Assembly (NCBI RefSeq): GCF_023094165.1
Contig: NZ_JALMDK010000010.1
Location: 203,673 to 267,672 of the forward strand
Reading direction: 5' to 3'
Length of the DNA stretch: 64,000 bases
DNA from: Crossiella sp. S99.2
GTDB lineage: Bacteria > Actinomycetota > Actinomycetes > Mycobacteriales > Pseudonocardiaceae
Shown here in pieces: positions 17,757 to 26,220 of this stretch (its first letter is position 1; every line of letters starts with the position of its first letter). The translations under genes and the position numbers were made by a program. A model generated the notes under the pieces. The model did not search any database, had not been told where the DNA came from, and worked only from the letters and a program-made list of their open reading frames with translations.

Positions 17757-19117
17757 CTCGACAGCACCAGACCCGCAACCCCGGCACCCCGGCCACCGCG
17801 GGCCAGGGCCAGGCCCTGGAACCCGTGGTGCGGCACGACCTGGAGGCCCGGTTCCACGCCGACTTCAGCCAGGTCCGCGTGCATACCGGTCCCGAGGCCG
17901 CGGCCGACGCCAACGCCCTGGACGCCCGCGCCTACACCGTCGGACAGCACATCGTCTTCGGCGCCGAGGACTACCAACCGTCCACAATGGCCGGTCGGGG
18001 CCTGCTCGCGCACGAGCTGGCGCACACCCTGCAACAGGGCAACGCCCAGCCCCGCCCCGGACTCCCGGTGAGCCGGGTGTCCGACCACGCCGAGGGCGAG
18101 GCCAGGGCCGCGGTCGAGGCCGTCACCGACGGCCGCAGGCCGATTGTCCGAAGTGGACAGCAACCGGTACTGGCCCGGCAGACCAAGGGCGAGAAGCCCA
18201 AACCGGTGCCCAAGAAGAAAACCGCGGAGGAACTGGCGGCCGAGGCCACGGCCAAGCGGGAAGCCCTGGACGCCAAGGCCCGCGAGTTCGGCGCGGCAGA
18301 CTACGCCGACTACAAGGCCAACCTGGTCGGCGGCACCGTCTTCGGCGTGGCCATCGCCGCGCGTGGACCGGTGCACCCGCGCTTCCTGCGCAAGCTCAAG
18401 CAGGTCGAGGCGGACGCGCTGGCCGCCAACGGCGGGGCCGACCTCGGCGTGCGCGGTGTGCTCGGCTACTACCCGGGCGGACTGCACGCCTGGGGCCGGG
18501 CGGTGGACCTCAACCTGGGCCGCAACGTCTACGTCACCCACTCCGACGGCGAGCAGGGCATTTCCGCGCTGGTCGACCCGGTCTACGACCGCATCGCCCG
18601 CCGCATGCTCCACCGCGACTCCGCGCTGGTGCACGGCACGAAGAAGATCGCCGTCGACACCGGGCTGGTCGCACCCGGCAAGGCGCCCAGCCGGGACCAG
18701 GAGTTCGAGCTGATCGCCCAGGAGAACGACGCGATGATCGACTACTTCGCGGCGATCCGCACCGAGGACCCGAGGATCCCGGCCCGCAGGGTGTCCCGGA
18801 CCGTGCTCACCACCCCGCTCACCCCGGATGATCCGGGCATCGAACAGATCCGGCAGGACTTCGACATCCTGCGCGGTGTCGGCCAACCGGTGTTCGGCGA
18901 CAAGGACTACCCGTTCCAGGACAAGACCGGCGGCAAGCAGGTCGACCGCACCCCGCACGGCGGATTCCTGGACCTGCCCCGCGAGCTGGTCAACGCCGCC
19001 AGGGCCCGCGGATTGCGCTGGGGCGGCACCGATTTCGGCGCGGAGAGCGGCGACATGATGCACATCGACGACGCCAACCACTCGGCCGAGTACCGCGGAC
19101 CCGGGAACTGGAGCTGA
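17753..19117 (+). CDS. DUF4157 protein with C-terminal M15-type peptidase-like domain, candidate CIS cargo
   Basis: 454 aa, two-part. The N-terminal DUF4157 domain (about 30-100) is complete, with FSQVRVHTG, the QHIVFG strand and a zincin-like HELAH at 87-91. DUF4157 is strongly linked to CIS loci and often heads toxin proteins. A Lys/Glu/Ala-rich linker (about 145-185) leads to a C-terminal domain with H245-AWG-RAV-D252, the HxxGxAxD zinc motif of M15/VanY peptidases, and D434-MM-H437, the second catalytic motif. This predicts a cell-wall peptide hydrolase. It is coupled by ATGA to the small gene upstream. Being loaded into the CIS is inference from position and domain pairing. Confidence 0.85.
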   Translation: MTRQHQTRNPGTPATAGQGQALEPVVRHDLEARFHADFSQVRVHTGPEAAADANALDARAYTVGQHIVFGAEDYQPSTMAGRGLLAHELAHTLQQGNAQPRPGLPVSRVSDHAEGEARAAVEAVTDGRRPIVRSGQQPVLARQTKGEKPKPVPKKKTAEELAAEATAKREALDAKAREFGAADYADYKANLVGGTVFGVAIAARGPVHPRFLRKLKQVEADALAANGGADLGVRGVLGYYPGGLHAWGRAVDLNLGRNVYVTHSDGEQGISALVDPVYDRIARRMLHRDSALVHGTKKIAVDTGLVAPGKAPSRDQEFELIAQENDAMIDYFAAIRTEDPRIPARRVSRTVLTTPLTPDDPGIEQIRQDFDILRGVGQPVFGDKDYPFQDKTGGKQVDRTPHGGFLDLPRELVNAARARGLRWGGTDFGAESGDMMHIDDANHSAEYRGPGNWS

Positions 19118-19118
19118 C

Positions 19119-20198
19119 ATGCCAGGAGAACGAGTCCAGCAAACCCGGCCCGCCACCCCGGCGCCCGCCCCCGCACCCGGCCTGGCCAGGGCGTGGACCC
19201 CGCTCGGGCCGATCGCGGTCGACGGCCTCGGCGCGGTCCCGCTGACCGGTGACAAGGACCGCGACGAGGCGCTCAAGCAGATCAACGCCACCCTGGACGT
19301 GGCCGGGCACTACACCGGTTTCGGCCGGGAGAACACCGCGGTCACCGCCGAACACCAGCGCTCCGGCCGCTGGCTGGCCGGGGTGATCACCCGGCACCTG
19401 ATCCGGGTGCCGAACCTGCGCCTGGTCATCACCAGCCGGGGCGATCCCCTTGCCGCCCAACGCGCCCAGGCTGTGCGCGCGATGCTGGTGTCCTTCGGAC
19501 TCGCCGAGCACATCCTGCGGGTGCGGACCGAGACCACCGCCGGGGACAGCTCGGTGCGGGTCGGCATCGACCCGCTGACCTTCCTCACCCAGCTCGCCCC
19601 GCAGAAACCCTTGCCGCCCAGCACACCGCCGCCGATCAAGCCGCCGCTGGTGACCAAAGCGAACCAGTCCGGCCGGTCCCCGGTGCCCGCCGAAGGCGAG
19701 GCCAGCACCAGCGACAGCTATGCCGAGGCCGGCAAGACCGCGCTCAAGGCGACACTGAAACTGCCCGAGATCGCCAACCAGGTCAACCAGCTCAAGAGCA
19801 TCGCCGACCAGCGCAAGGACGAGGTGCTCAAAGGGCTTCGGCCGGATGGTTGGGTCGCGGTCGGGGTGGTCGGCGGCACGATGGCCGGGATCACCGGGTA
19901 CGGCATGACGCAGAACAAGGATCTGCGCGAGTTCCTGCTGCCCAAGCTGCTCGACCTGACCATCGACCTGCCGTCGAAATGGCTGCCCAACGGGGTTTCG
20001 GTCACCGCGGGACCGCAGAAACTCGACCTCGGCCTGGATCTCGGCTCGGCCATCCCGGCCCTGGGCAAGCTCGGCGACCCGTTCCGGCTGAAGTTCAACG
20101 GCAGCCTCGAACCCGGCAAGGACCGCGCGGTGGACTTCACCATCGGGTTCACCCTGGAGATCGACCTCACCCCCCGTTCGACAGGAGCGCCGCGATGA
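19119..20198 (+). CDS. CIS-operon protein with OmpA-like segment, possible second cargo
   Basis: 359 aa. After a Pro/Ala-rich head, residues about 45-145 resemble an OmpA-like fold: NLRLVITSRGD then AAQRAQAVRAMLVSFGL matches the D-x-x-G...N-x-x-L...R-A-x-x-V pattern loosely. A Pro-rich linker follows, then a hydrophobic, Gly-rich segment WVAVGVVGGTMAGITGYGM at about 244-262 that could enter a membrane, and a beta-rich tail with alternating hydrophobics (LDLGLDLG, FTIGFTLEIDL). There is no signal peptide. One nt separates it from the DUF4157 gene and ATGA joins it to the next. Structural part or membrane-acting cargo are both open. Confidence 0.6.
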   Translation: MPGERVQQTRPATPAPAPAPGLARAWTPLGPIAVDGLGAVPLTGDKDRDEALKQINATLDVAGHYTGFGRENTAVTAEHQRSGRWLAGVITRHLIRVPNLRLVITSRGDPLAAQRAQAVRAMLVSFGLAEHILRVRTETTAGDSSVRVGIDPLTFLTQLAPQKPLPPSTPPPIKPPLVTKANQSGRSPVPAEGEASTSDSYAEAGKTALKATLKLPEIANQVNQLKSIADQRKDEVLKGLRPDGWVAVGVVGGTMAGITGYGMTQNKDLREFLLPKLLDLTIDLPSKWLPNGVSVTAGPQKLDLGLDLGSAIPALGKLGDPFRLKFNGSLEPGKDRAVDFTIGFTLEIDLTPRSTGAPR

Positions 20199-20851
20199 CC
20201 GCACGGATCACGCCGAAGACCGCGCGGGGCGGTTTTGTCCTGGTGGAGCCCAAAATGGGCCAGGAGAAAAAGGTCATCACCTTCCAGTACAACCCGGACA
20301 CGCTCACCCGCACCCTGCGCCCGCAGACCGCCGACAACCCGGGTGACCGGCTGGAGTCGTTGCGGCTCAAGGGACCCGCGCAGGAGACCTACAAGTTCGA
20401 CGCCGAGTTCGACGCCGCCGACCAGCTCGACCAGCCCGACCGCTACCGGATCGTGGCCGAACACGGACTGCACCCGATCCTGGCCGCACTGGAGATGTCC
20501 TTCTCGCCCACGGTGAAACAGCTCACCGGGGAGAACGACGACGCCCGGATCGGACTGATCGACATCGCCCCGGTGGAAGCCCCACTGACCCTGTTGGTAC
20601 TCGGCACCAAACGGGTGCTGCCGGTGCGGATCACCGAGTTCAGCGTGACCGAGGAAGCCTTCGACACCGCGCTCAACCCGATCCGCGCCAAGGTCAGCGT
20701 GGGCGCGCAGGTGCTGTCCGTGGACGACCTCGGCTTCGACCACCGGGGCGGCCAGCTCTACCTGCGGCACCAGACCCGCCGCGAGTTGTTCGCCGATCTC
20801 GTCACCGACTCGCTCGGCGCGGTCGGCCTGCCCAGCCTTCCCGGAGTGTGA
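20195..20851 (+). CDS. CIS tube-like/hub adaptor protein (Afp7 N-domain type)
   Basis: 218 aa. Opens with FVLVEPKMGQEKKVITFQYNPDTLTRTL, the signature of the CIS_tube family that contains the N-terminal part of Afp7/Pvc7. It shares the tube fold and joins the tube to the spike hub. Here the LysM part found in Afp7 is a separate gene directly downstream. The ATG overlaps the stop of the previous gene (ATGA), and FRITEF-like strands (VLPVRITEFSVTEEAF) complete the core. A structural baseplate role is well supported by order and motif. Confidence 0.88.
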   Translation: MTARITPKTARGGFVLVEPKMGQEKKVITFQYNPDTLTRTLRPQTADNPGDRLESLRLKGPAQETYKFDAEFDAADQLDQPDRYRIVAEHGLHPILAALEMSFSPTVKQLTGENDDARIGLIDIAPVEAPLTLLVLGTKRVLPVRITEFSVTEEAFDTALNPIRAKVSVGAQVLSVDDLGFDHRGGQLYLRHQTRRELFADLVTDSLGAVGLPSLPGV

Positions 20852-20854
20852 GCC

Positions 20855-21169
20855 GTGATCCCGATGTCCAGCCGCTACCACGGCGTGCCGACCACCCAGC
20901 ACACCCTGCCCGACGGCCGGGTGATCACCCACCTGCGCCGTCGCCCGATGCCCAAACCCGAGGACCTCAGCCAGATCGCCGACCACGTGGTCGCCCCGGG
21001 GGAACGCCTGGACGTGATTGCCTTCCAGGTGCTCGGCGACGCCGAAGCGGCCTGGCGGATCGCCGACGCCAACGGCGCGGTCGACCCAGACGAGCTGACC
21101 GCGACCCCCGGCCGCCGGCTGCGGATCACCCTGCCCTACGGCGTGCCCGGGACCGGCGATGGCGGGTGA
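20855..21169 (+). CDS. LysM/tail protein X-like baseplate protein
   Basis: 104 aa. The second half (ADHVVAPGERLDVIAFQVLGDAEAAWRIADANGAVDPDELTATPGRRLRI) is a tail-X/LysM-like fold: start with a GERLD turn, helix, then xxNG and the final P-G-x-x-L-x-I strand. In Afp7/Pvc7 and phage gpX this element sits at the hub. GTG 20855 is 3 nt after the previous stop; ATG 20864 is an alternative. The end overlaps the next gene by 11 nt. No secretion signal, so it acts inside the particle and is not a free cell-wall binder. Confidence 0.85.
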   Translation: MIPMSSRYHGVPTTQHTLPDGRVITHLRRRPMPKPEDLSQIADHVVAPGERLDVIAFQVLGDAEAAWRIADANGAVDPDELTATPGRRLRITLPYGVPGTGDGG

Positions 21170-22286
21170 GTTCCAGCTCCAGCTCTATATCGGCAAGGTC
21201 GCGGTGCAACCCGCTCCGGCCTTGCTCACCGACGCGTTGCAGTCGGCCAAGGTGATCAGCAGCGCCCGCGACCGCACCGGATTCCAGCTCACCTTCGCGG
21301 TCAGCCGGAACTCGCCGATCACCACCACCCTGCTGCCCGCCGGCGCACTCGACCCGGAAACCCGGATCATCCTGGTGGCACTGGTCCGCGGCCTGCCACA
21401 GGTGCTGGTGGACGGCGTGATCACCACCCAGTCGATGAGCCCCGGCACCGAACCCGGCACCGCCACCCTGACCATCACCGGCGAGGACCTACTGGTGCTG
21501 CTGGACCTGGTCAAGGAACGGGACAACCACCTTTTCCTGCCACCGGACCTGCGGGTCGCCAAGATCCTGGCCAAGGAGAAGTACTTTAAGTACGGCATCC
21601 TGCCCGGCGCGGTGCCCACGGTGATCCCGGAAATCCCCGACCTCGCCGGGCAGGGCGCGGTGCAGACCGACACCGACCTGGACTACCTCGAATCGCTGGC
21701 CCGCAAGGCCGGGTACACCTTCTACCTCATCCCCAACCGGCTGCCCGGCACCAGCGTCGCCTACTGGGGCCCGGAAATCCGGATCGGCGTGCCGCAGCCC
21801 GCGCTGACCGTGGACTCCGGCACCGCGACCAACGTGGAATCGTTGAGCTTCACCATGAACGGCCTGGCCCGCACCCGGTGGACGATGGACATCACCATCC
21901 CGTTCACCAAACTGACCCGATCCGTCGCGGTGCCCGACCTCAGCCTGCTGCGCCCACCGCTGGCCCTGCGACCCGCCCCGCAGCTCAAAGAAGCCCCGTT
22001 GCCCAGCACCGCCAACAAATCCTTCGCCGAGGTGAGCCTGCTCGGCCTGGCCGCCACCGCCAAGGAAGCCGACGCGGTCACCGCCGAAGGCAGCCTGGAT
22101 GTGTTGCGGTACGGGCACATTCTGCGTTCCCGGGAACTGGTCGGGGTGCGCGGCGCCGGACTCGCCTACGACGGCCTCTACTACGTCACCAGCGTCACCC
22201 ACGACCTCCAGCGCGGCCAGTACAAGCAGACCTTCAGCCTCAGCAGGGACGGACTCGTCTCTCTCACCCAGCAGGTGCCGACATGA
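21159..22286 (+). CDS. Late control gene D-type hub protein (gp27/Afp8 N-part)
   Basis: 375 aa. Matches phage late-control D/VgrG N-terminal hub proteins: LTFAVSRNSP, the TLTITGEDLLVLLDL block, RVAKILAKEKY, and the QTDTDLDYLESLARKAGYTFYL signature. It forms the trimeric ring that adapts the hexameric tube to the trimeric spike. In Afp/PVC this is fused to the spike, here the spike is the next gene (ATGA overlap). N-terminus overlaps the LysM gene by 11 nt. Confidence 0.93.
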   Translation: MAGEFQLQLYIGKVAVQPAPALLTDALQSAKVISSARDRTGFQLTFAVSRNSPITTTLLPAGALDPETRIILVALVRGLPQVLVDGVITTQSMSPGTEPGTATLTITGEDLLVLLDLVKERDNHLFLPPDLRVAKILAKEKYFKYGILPGAVPTVIPEIPDLAGQGAVQTDTDLDYLESLARKAGYTFYLIPNRLPGTSVAYWGPEIRIGVPQPALTVDSGTATNVESLSFTMNGLARTRWTMDITIPFTKLTRSVAVPDLSLLRPPLALRPAPQLKEAPLPSTANKSFAEVSLLGLAATAKEADAVTAEGSLDVLRYGHILRSRELVGVRGAGLAYDGLYYVTSVTHDLQRGQYKQTFSLSRDGLVSLTQQVPT

Positions 22287-22795
22287 TCGAGCAGAGCACG
22301 AAGTTCACCGGCCTCTACCGCGGCGTGGTGGTCTCCGCCATCGACCCCCTGGACCGGGGCCGGTTGCTGGTCAAGGTTTCCGACGTGCTCGGCGACCTGC
22401 CCGCGATCTGGGCCGAACCGGCCACCCCCCTAGCAACCCCCGGCGGTGGCGGCATCTACGTGCGGCCGCTGCCGATGGCCGGGGTGTGGATCGGGTTCGA
22501 GGAGGGCGACCCGGAACGCGCGGTGTGGCTGGGATTCTGGCGTGGCGGAAAGCACGAGGTGCCCGCCGAGGCCAACGCCGCGCTGCCCGGGGTGCCGGTG
22601 ATGGTGCTGGCCACCTCGGCGCAGAACTCCATCGTGCTCAACGACAGTCCCGGCGGCGGCCTCACCCTGCGGCACGGCACCGCGCTGATCTCCATCACCG
22701 ACGCCGGAATCCTGCTGTCCAACGGCAAGGGCGCGACGATCACCCTGGCCGGCAACACGGTCAGCGTCAACGGCCCCGCGCTGCAAGTGACCTGA
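22283..22795 (+). CDS. Baseplate assembly protein V / spike OB-fold protein
   Basis: 170 aa. The gpV/gp5 OB-fold is visible from FTGLYRGVVVSAIDPLDRGRLLVKV to PMAGVWIGFEEGDPERAVWLGFWRGG. The tail (SIVLNDSPGGGLTLRHGTALISITDAGILLSNGKGATITLAGN) is a short run of beta-strand repeats that would wind into the trimeric needle shaft. It forms the spike under the hub. ATGA couples it to the gpD-like gene; 13 nt separate it from the tip gene. Confidence 0.93.
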   Translation: MIEQSTKFTGLYRGVVVSAIDPLDRGRLLVKVSDVLGDLPAIWAEPATPLATPGGGGIYVRPLPMAGVWIGFEEGDPERAVWLGFWRGGKHEVPAEANAALPGVPVMVLATSAQNSIVLNDSPGGGLTLRHGTALISITDAGILLSNGKGATITLAGNTVSVNGPALQVT

Positions 22796-22808
22796 GGGGG
22801 AGAAAACC

Positions 22809-23144
22809 ATGCCAGGATTCCTGTTCCACGTCGGCGCGGTGATGACCTGCGGGCATGCCGGTCAGGCCAAGGTGGTCACACCGGGCCAGAGCCGGGTGCT
22901 GGTCGGCGGTCAGCCGGTGGCCACCGCGACCGCGCAGATCCTCGTCACCGGCTGCCCCGGTGTGCCGCCCGCCCCGCCCTGCACCAAGGTCCAGTGGACC
23001 GGACTGGCGAGCCGGGTGCGCGCGACGGGCTCACCGGTGCTGGTGCAGGCCACCGTGTCCGGGCCGGGCAACGGGATCTGCGCCGGGCCACCGCCGCCGG
23101 TGCCGATCGTGGTGTCCGTGCAACCGCGGGTCCGGGGGCTGTGA
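22809..23144 (+). CDS. PAAR-like spike tip protein
   Basis: 111 aa. Short repeating strands with MPGFLFHVGAVMTCGHAGQAKVV and VGGQPVATATAQILVTGCPG, plus later CTKVQW and CAGPP, fit the PAAR-like/DUF4280-type tip proteins of CIS, with Cys and His residues available for a metal. It would sharpen the spike. A good ribosome site (GGGGGAG) lies 7 nt before the ATG. Position between spike and gp25 genes is where Afp10-type tips occur. Confidence 0.85.
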   Translation: MPGFLFHVGAVMTCGHAGQAKVVTPGQSRVLVGGQPVATATAQILVTGCPGVPPAPPCTKVQWTGLASRVRATGSPVLVQATVSGPGNGICAGPPPPVPIVVSVQPRVRGL

Positions 23145-23506
23145 TGCACATCGACTTCCCGTACCAGATCGACCACCGCGGCCGCACCGCCGAGACCACG
23201 CATCCCGACCACGTGCGGGACCTCGTCGAGCAGTTGCTGTTCACCACGCCGGGGGAGCGGGTCAACCGGCCGGACTTCGGTTGCGGCCTCCTCGAATTGG
23301 TGTTCGCGCCCAACAGCCCCGAACTGGCCGCCACCTTGCAAGCCAGTACCCAGGCCGCGTTGCAGCGTTACCTCGGCGACGTGCTCACCGTGATCGAGCT
23401 GACCGTGCTCGCCGAGGAGTCCACGCTCAGCGTCACCCTGCGGTACCGGCTGCTCAGCACCGGCGAGATCCACACCGAGACCATCGAGGGGAGCGTGACC
23501 CCATGA
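23144..23506 (+). CDS. gp25/GPW-family baseplate wedge protein
   Basis: 120 aa. Clear gp25-like protein: IDFPYQID, VEQLLFTTPGERVNRPDFGCGLLELVF with the conserved ERxxRPxFG core, and a C-terminal strand pair. In T4 and CIS this small protein docks the sheath to the baseplate wedge and seeds sheath assembly. Its ATG shares one base with the previous stop (TGATG), and its stop overlaps the following ATG (ATGA). Confidence 0.95.
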   Translation: MHIDFPYQIDHRGRTAETTHPDHVRDLVEQLLFTTPGERVNRPDFGCGLLELVFAPNSPELAATLQASTQAALQRYLGDVLTVIELTVLAEESTLSVTLRYRLLSTGEIHTETIEGSVTP

Positions 23507-26220
23507 CCGAGACACTCCACTATGGACAGACATGGCGAGCCAGGCTGCGCGCCTCCGGTCGTTGCGGCCTGGACGCGATCGAGGTCGACGAGTCCGGTCT
23601 GGTGCTCACCGTGCTGCTCTACGGCAAGGCCCCCGAGGATCTCGGCCCGGAGCACTTCCGGATCACCGGCGGCAGGCGGATCACCGGCATCCGGGTCCGC
23701 ACCGCCGAACTGCTCTCACCCGAGGACCCCGACCTGGAAGATCGAGTGCGGCTCGGCGTGGACCGGGCCGGGGACTTTTCCACCTACACCCTGCACGCGG
23801 TCACCGCCGGACCCGACGGCGTGCCCACCGAACAACCGCACCCCGGCTTCGACCCGCGCTACGCCAGCCTGGACTTCTCGTTCAAACAGCACTGCCCGAC
23901 CGACGCGGACTGCAAGCCGGGGGAAAGTCCACAAGGGACGGACCTGCCGCCCGCGATCGACTACCTGGCCAAGGATTATTCCAGCTTCCGGCAACTACTC
24001 CTGGACCGGCTCAGCCTGACCGTGCCGGACTGGCAGGAACGCCGCGTCCCCGACCTCGGCATCGCACTGGCCGAACTGCTCGCCTACACCGGCGACCGGC
24101 TCAGCTACAAGCAGGACGCGGTCGCGGGCGAGGCATACCTGGACACCGCCCGCGAACGCATCTCAGTCCGCAGGCACGTCCGGCTGGTCGACTACCCGAT
24201 GCACGACGGCTGCGCCGCCCGCACCGCCGTGCAGCTCACCGTCGACCGCCCGGTCCAGCTCAACCCCGGCGAATTCCGGTTCATCACCCTGAAACCCGGG
24301 ATCCTGCCCGGCCAGGCCGCACTCACCGAGGCCCAGCTGCGGGCCGCGCACGTGCCCGACGGCAGCTACGAGATCTTCGAGCCGCTCACCCCGGACGGCC
24401 TGCGCCTGCGCGAGCCGCACAACCGGATCTCGCTGTGGACCTGGGGCGGCGAGGAAACCCTGCTGCCCACCGGCACCACCTCGGCGACCCTGCGCGACTG
24501 CGATCTCCAGCTCAAACCCGGTGATCTCCTGCTGTTCGAGGAGATCGTGGGCCCGGCCACCGGTCGTCCCGCCGACGCCGACCCGGCACACCGCCAGGTG
24601 GTCCGGCTCACCGGTGTCACTCCGGCCGTCGATCCGCTCTACGACAACGAACCGCTCCTGGAAGTCAGCTGGGACCGCGCCGACGCGCTGACCTTCCCAC
24701 TGCTGATCACCACCGACCGGGAACCCGGCTGCCCGCCCCTGGAGATCAGTGTGGCTCGCGGCAACCTGGTCCTGGTCGAACACGGCCGGTTGCTGCCCCG
24801 CGAACCGATCACCCTGCCCGCACCGGTGCTCAGCCGCGGCCCGGTCACCCAGCACGCCGCCTTCGGCGCACCCGAAATCGTGGCTGAGCAGCAAGCCACG
24901 CTGGTCGCCCGCATTCCTTCCTGGGCCAGGGCATTCGTCCGTGAACTGTGGGCCAAGGTCCGCGACGGCGGCACCCTCACCGAACCGGAGACCACCCGAA
25001 TCACCGTCCTTTTCGGACGGAAACCCCTGGCCAGGCTCGCCCGCGACCCACTGGGCACGCTGGTGCGGCTGCTGTCCGACTTCGACGAGTTCCTCGCCGC
25101 CAAACTCCGCCGGATCAGCGTGCTCACCCGCCGGGCCCGCCGCGGCATGGTGCTGGACCAGGGCATTGCCTGGGAACTGGAACAGAGCTGGGGCGAGGGC
25201 TGCGAACTCGATCCGCGCCGCCCCGAGTTCCTCGGCCCGGTCGCCCGCAACCTGCCCACCGACCCGCGCACCGCCCTGCCCGCCGTCCTCCTGCGCGATG
25301 AGGACGGCAACACCTGGACGCCGCAACGGGATCTCCTGGACAGCGGGCCGACCGACCGGCACTTCGTCGGCGAACTCGACGACGAAGGCCGCCTGCACCT
25401 GCGCTTCGGCGACAACCGGCATGGCCGCACACCCCGCGCCGAGGACAACCTCACCGCCGAGTACCGGATCAGCCGGCCTGCTGCCGGAAACGTCGGCCGC
25501 GACACCATCACCCGCCTGCTCACCCGCCAGCGCACCATCGCCGGCATCAGCCAGGTCCGCAACCCCTTGCCCGGCAAGGGCGGCACCGACCCCGAACCGG
25601 TCAGCCAGGTCCGCGACCGGGCCCCGATCGAACCGACCACCCGGCTGCTGCGCGCGGTCACCGCCGAGGACTACGCCACCCTGGCCGGACAGGTCCGCGG
25701 CGTGCAGCGGGCCGCGGCCGCGTTGCGCTGGAACGGCAGCTGGTACGAGGCCCAGGTGGCGGTGGACCCACTCGGTCTGAGCGAACCGCCGCCCGCGCTG
25801 CTGGACACCGTGCGGGACACGCTCCGGCACTACCGCAAGATCGGCCACGACCTCCAGGTGTGCGCCGCCCAGCTGGTGCCCCTGGACGTCGGACTGGAGG
25901 TGTGCGCGGAAGCCGGCCAAGTCAACGCGCACGTCCGGGCGGCCCTGCGGAAAGCATTGGGCGGCAACGGATTATTCCATCCGGATAACCAGACCTTCGG
26001 CGAACCCGTGCGGGCCAGCGTGATCATCGCCACCGCCGCGGCCGTGCCCGGAGTGCGCAGCGTCCGCCTCACCAAGCTGCAACGCCTGTTCGCGCCACCC
26101 GCGGGAGAACTGGACCGCGGGCTGCTGCCGCTGGCCGCACTGGAGGTGGCCCAGCTCGACAACGACCCCGCCCGGCCGGAGCACGGCCGCCTGACCGTGA
26201 CTGTCCGAGGTGGACGATGA
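23503..26220 (+). CDS. Baseplate J/gp47-like wedge protein (Afp11-like)
   Basis: 905 aa. The DYLAKDYSSFRQLLLDRLSLTVPDW and PDLGIALAELLAYTGDRLSYKQDAVAGEAYLDTARERISVRRHVRLVDYPMHDGC blocks are standard for CIS J-family proteins, and RAVTAEDYATLAGQVRGVQRAAAAL near residue 730 is the second J signature. It forms the wedge ring around the hub. The frame is open 648 nt further upstream, but ATG 23503 (ATGA with gp25) is the right start, since the upstream part is only a shadow of the tip and gp25 genes. Confidence 0.92.
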   Translation: MTETLHYGQTWRARLRASGRCGLDAIEVDESGLVLTVLLYGKAPEDLGPEHFRITGGRRITGIRVRTAELLSPEDPDLEDRVRLGVDRAGDFSTYTLHAVTAGPDGVPTEQPHPGFDPRYASLDFSFKQHCPTDADCKPGESPQGTDLPPAIDYLAKDYSSFRQLLLDRLSLTVPDWQERRVPDLGIALAELLAYTGDRLSYKQDAVAGEAYLDTARERISVRRHVRLVDYPMHDGCAARTAVQLTVDRPVQLNPGEFRFITLKPGILPGQAALTEAQLRAAHVPDGSYEIFEPLTPDGLRLREPHNRISLWTWGGEETLLPTGTTSATLRDCDLQLKPGDLLLFEEIVGPATGRPADADPAHRQVVRLTGVTPAVDPLYDNEPLLEVSWDRADALTFPLLITTDREPGCPPLEISVARGNLVLVEHGRLLPREPITLPAPVLSRGPVTQHAAFGAPEIVAEQQATLVARIPSWARAFVRELWAKVRDGGTLTEPETTRITVLFGRKPLARLARDPLGTLVRLLSDFDEFLAAKLRRISVLTRRARRGMVLDQGIAWELEQSWGEGCELDPRRPEFLGPVARNLPTDPRTALPAVLLRDEDGNTWTPQRDLLDSGPTDRHFVGELDDEGRLHLRFGDNRHGRTPRAEDNLTAEYRISRPAAGNVGRDTITRLLTRQRTIAGISQVRNPLPGKGGTDPEPVSQVRDRAPIEPTTRLLRAVTAEDYATLAGQVRGVQRAAAALRWNGSWYEAQVAVDPLGLSEPPPALLDTVRDTLRHYRKIGHDLQVCAAQLVPLDVGLEVCAEAGQVNAHVRAALRKALGGNGLFHPDNQTFGEPVRASVIIATAAAVPGVRSVRLTKLQRLFAPPAGELDRGLLPLAALEVAQLDNDPARPEHGRLTVTVRGGR

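Noticed and set aside
14687..19291. Open frame of 1534 codons on the minus strand across the CIS cap, ATPase and DUF4157 genes
   Set aside because: It is antisense to clear, motif-bearing genes. Its Gly/Arg/Ala/His-rich translation has no domains and follows from third-position GC bias.
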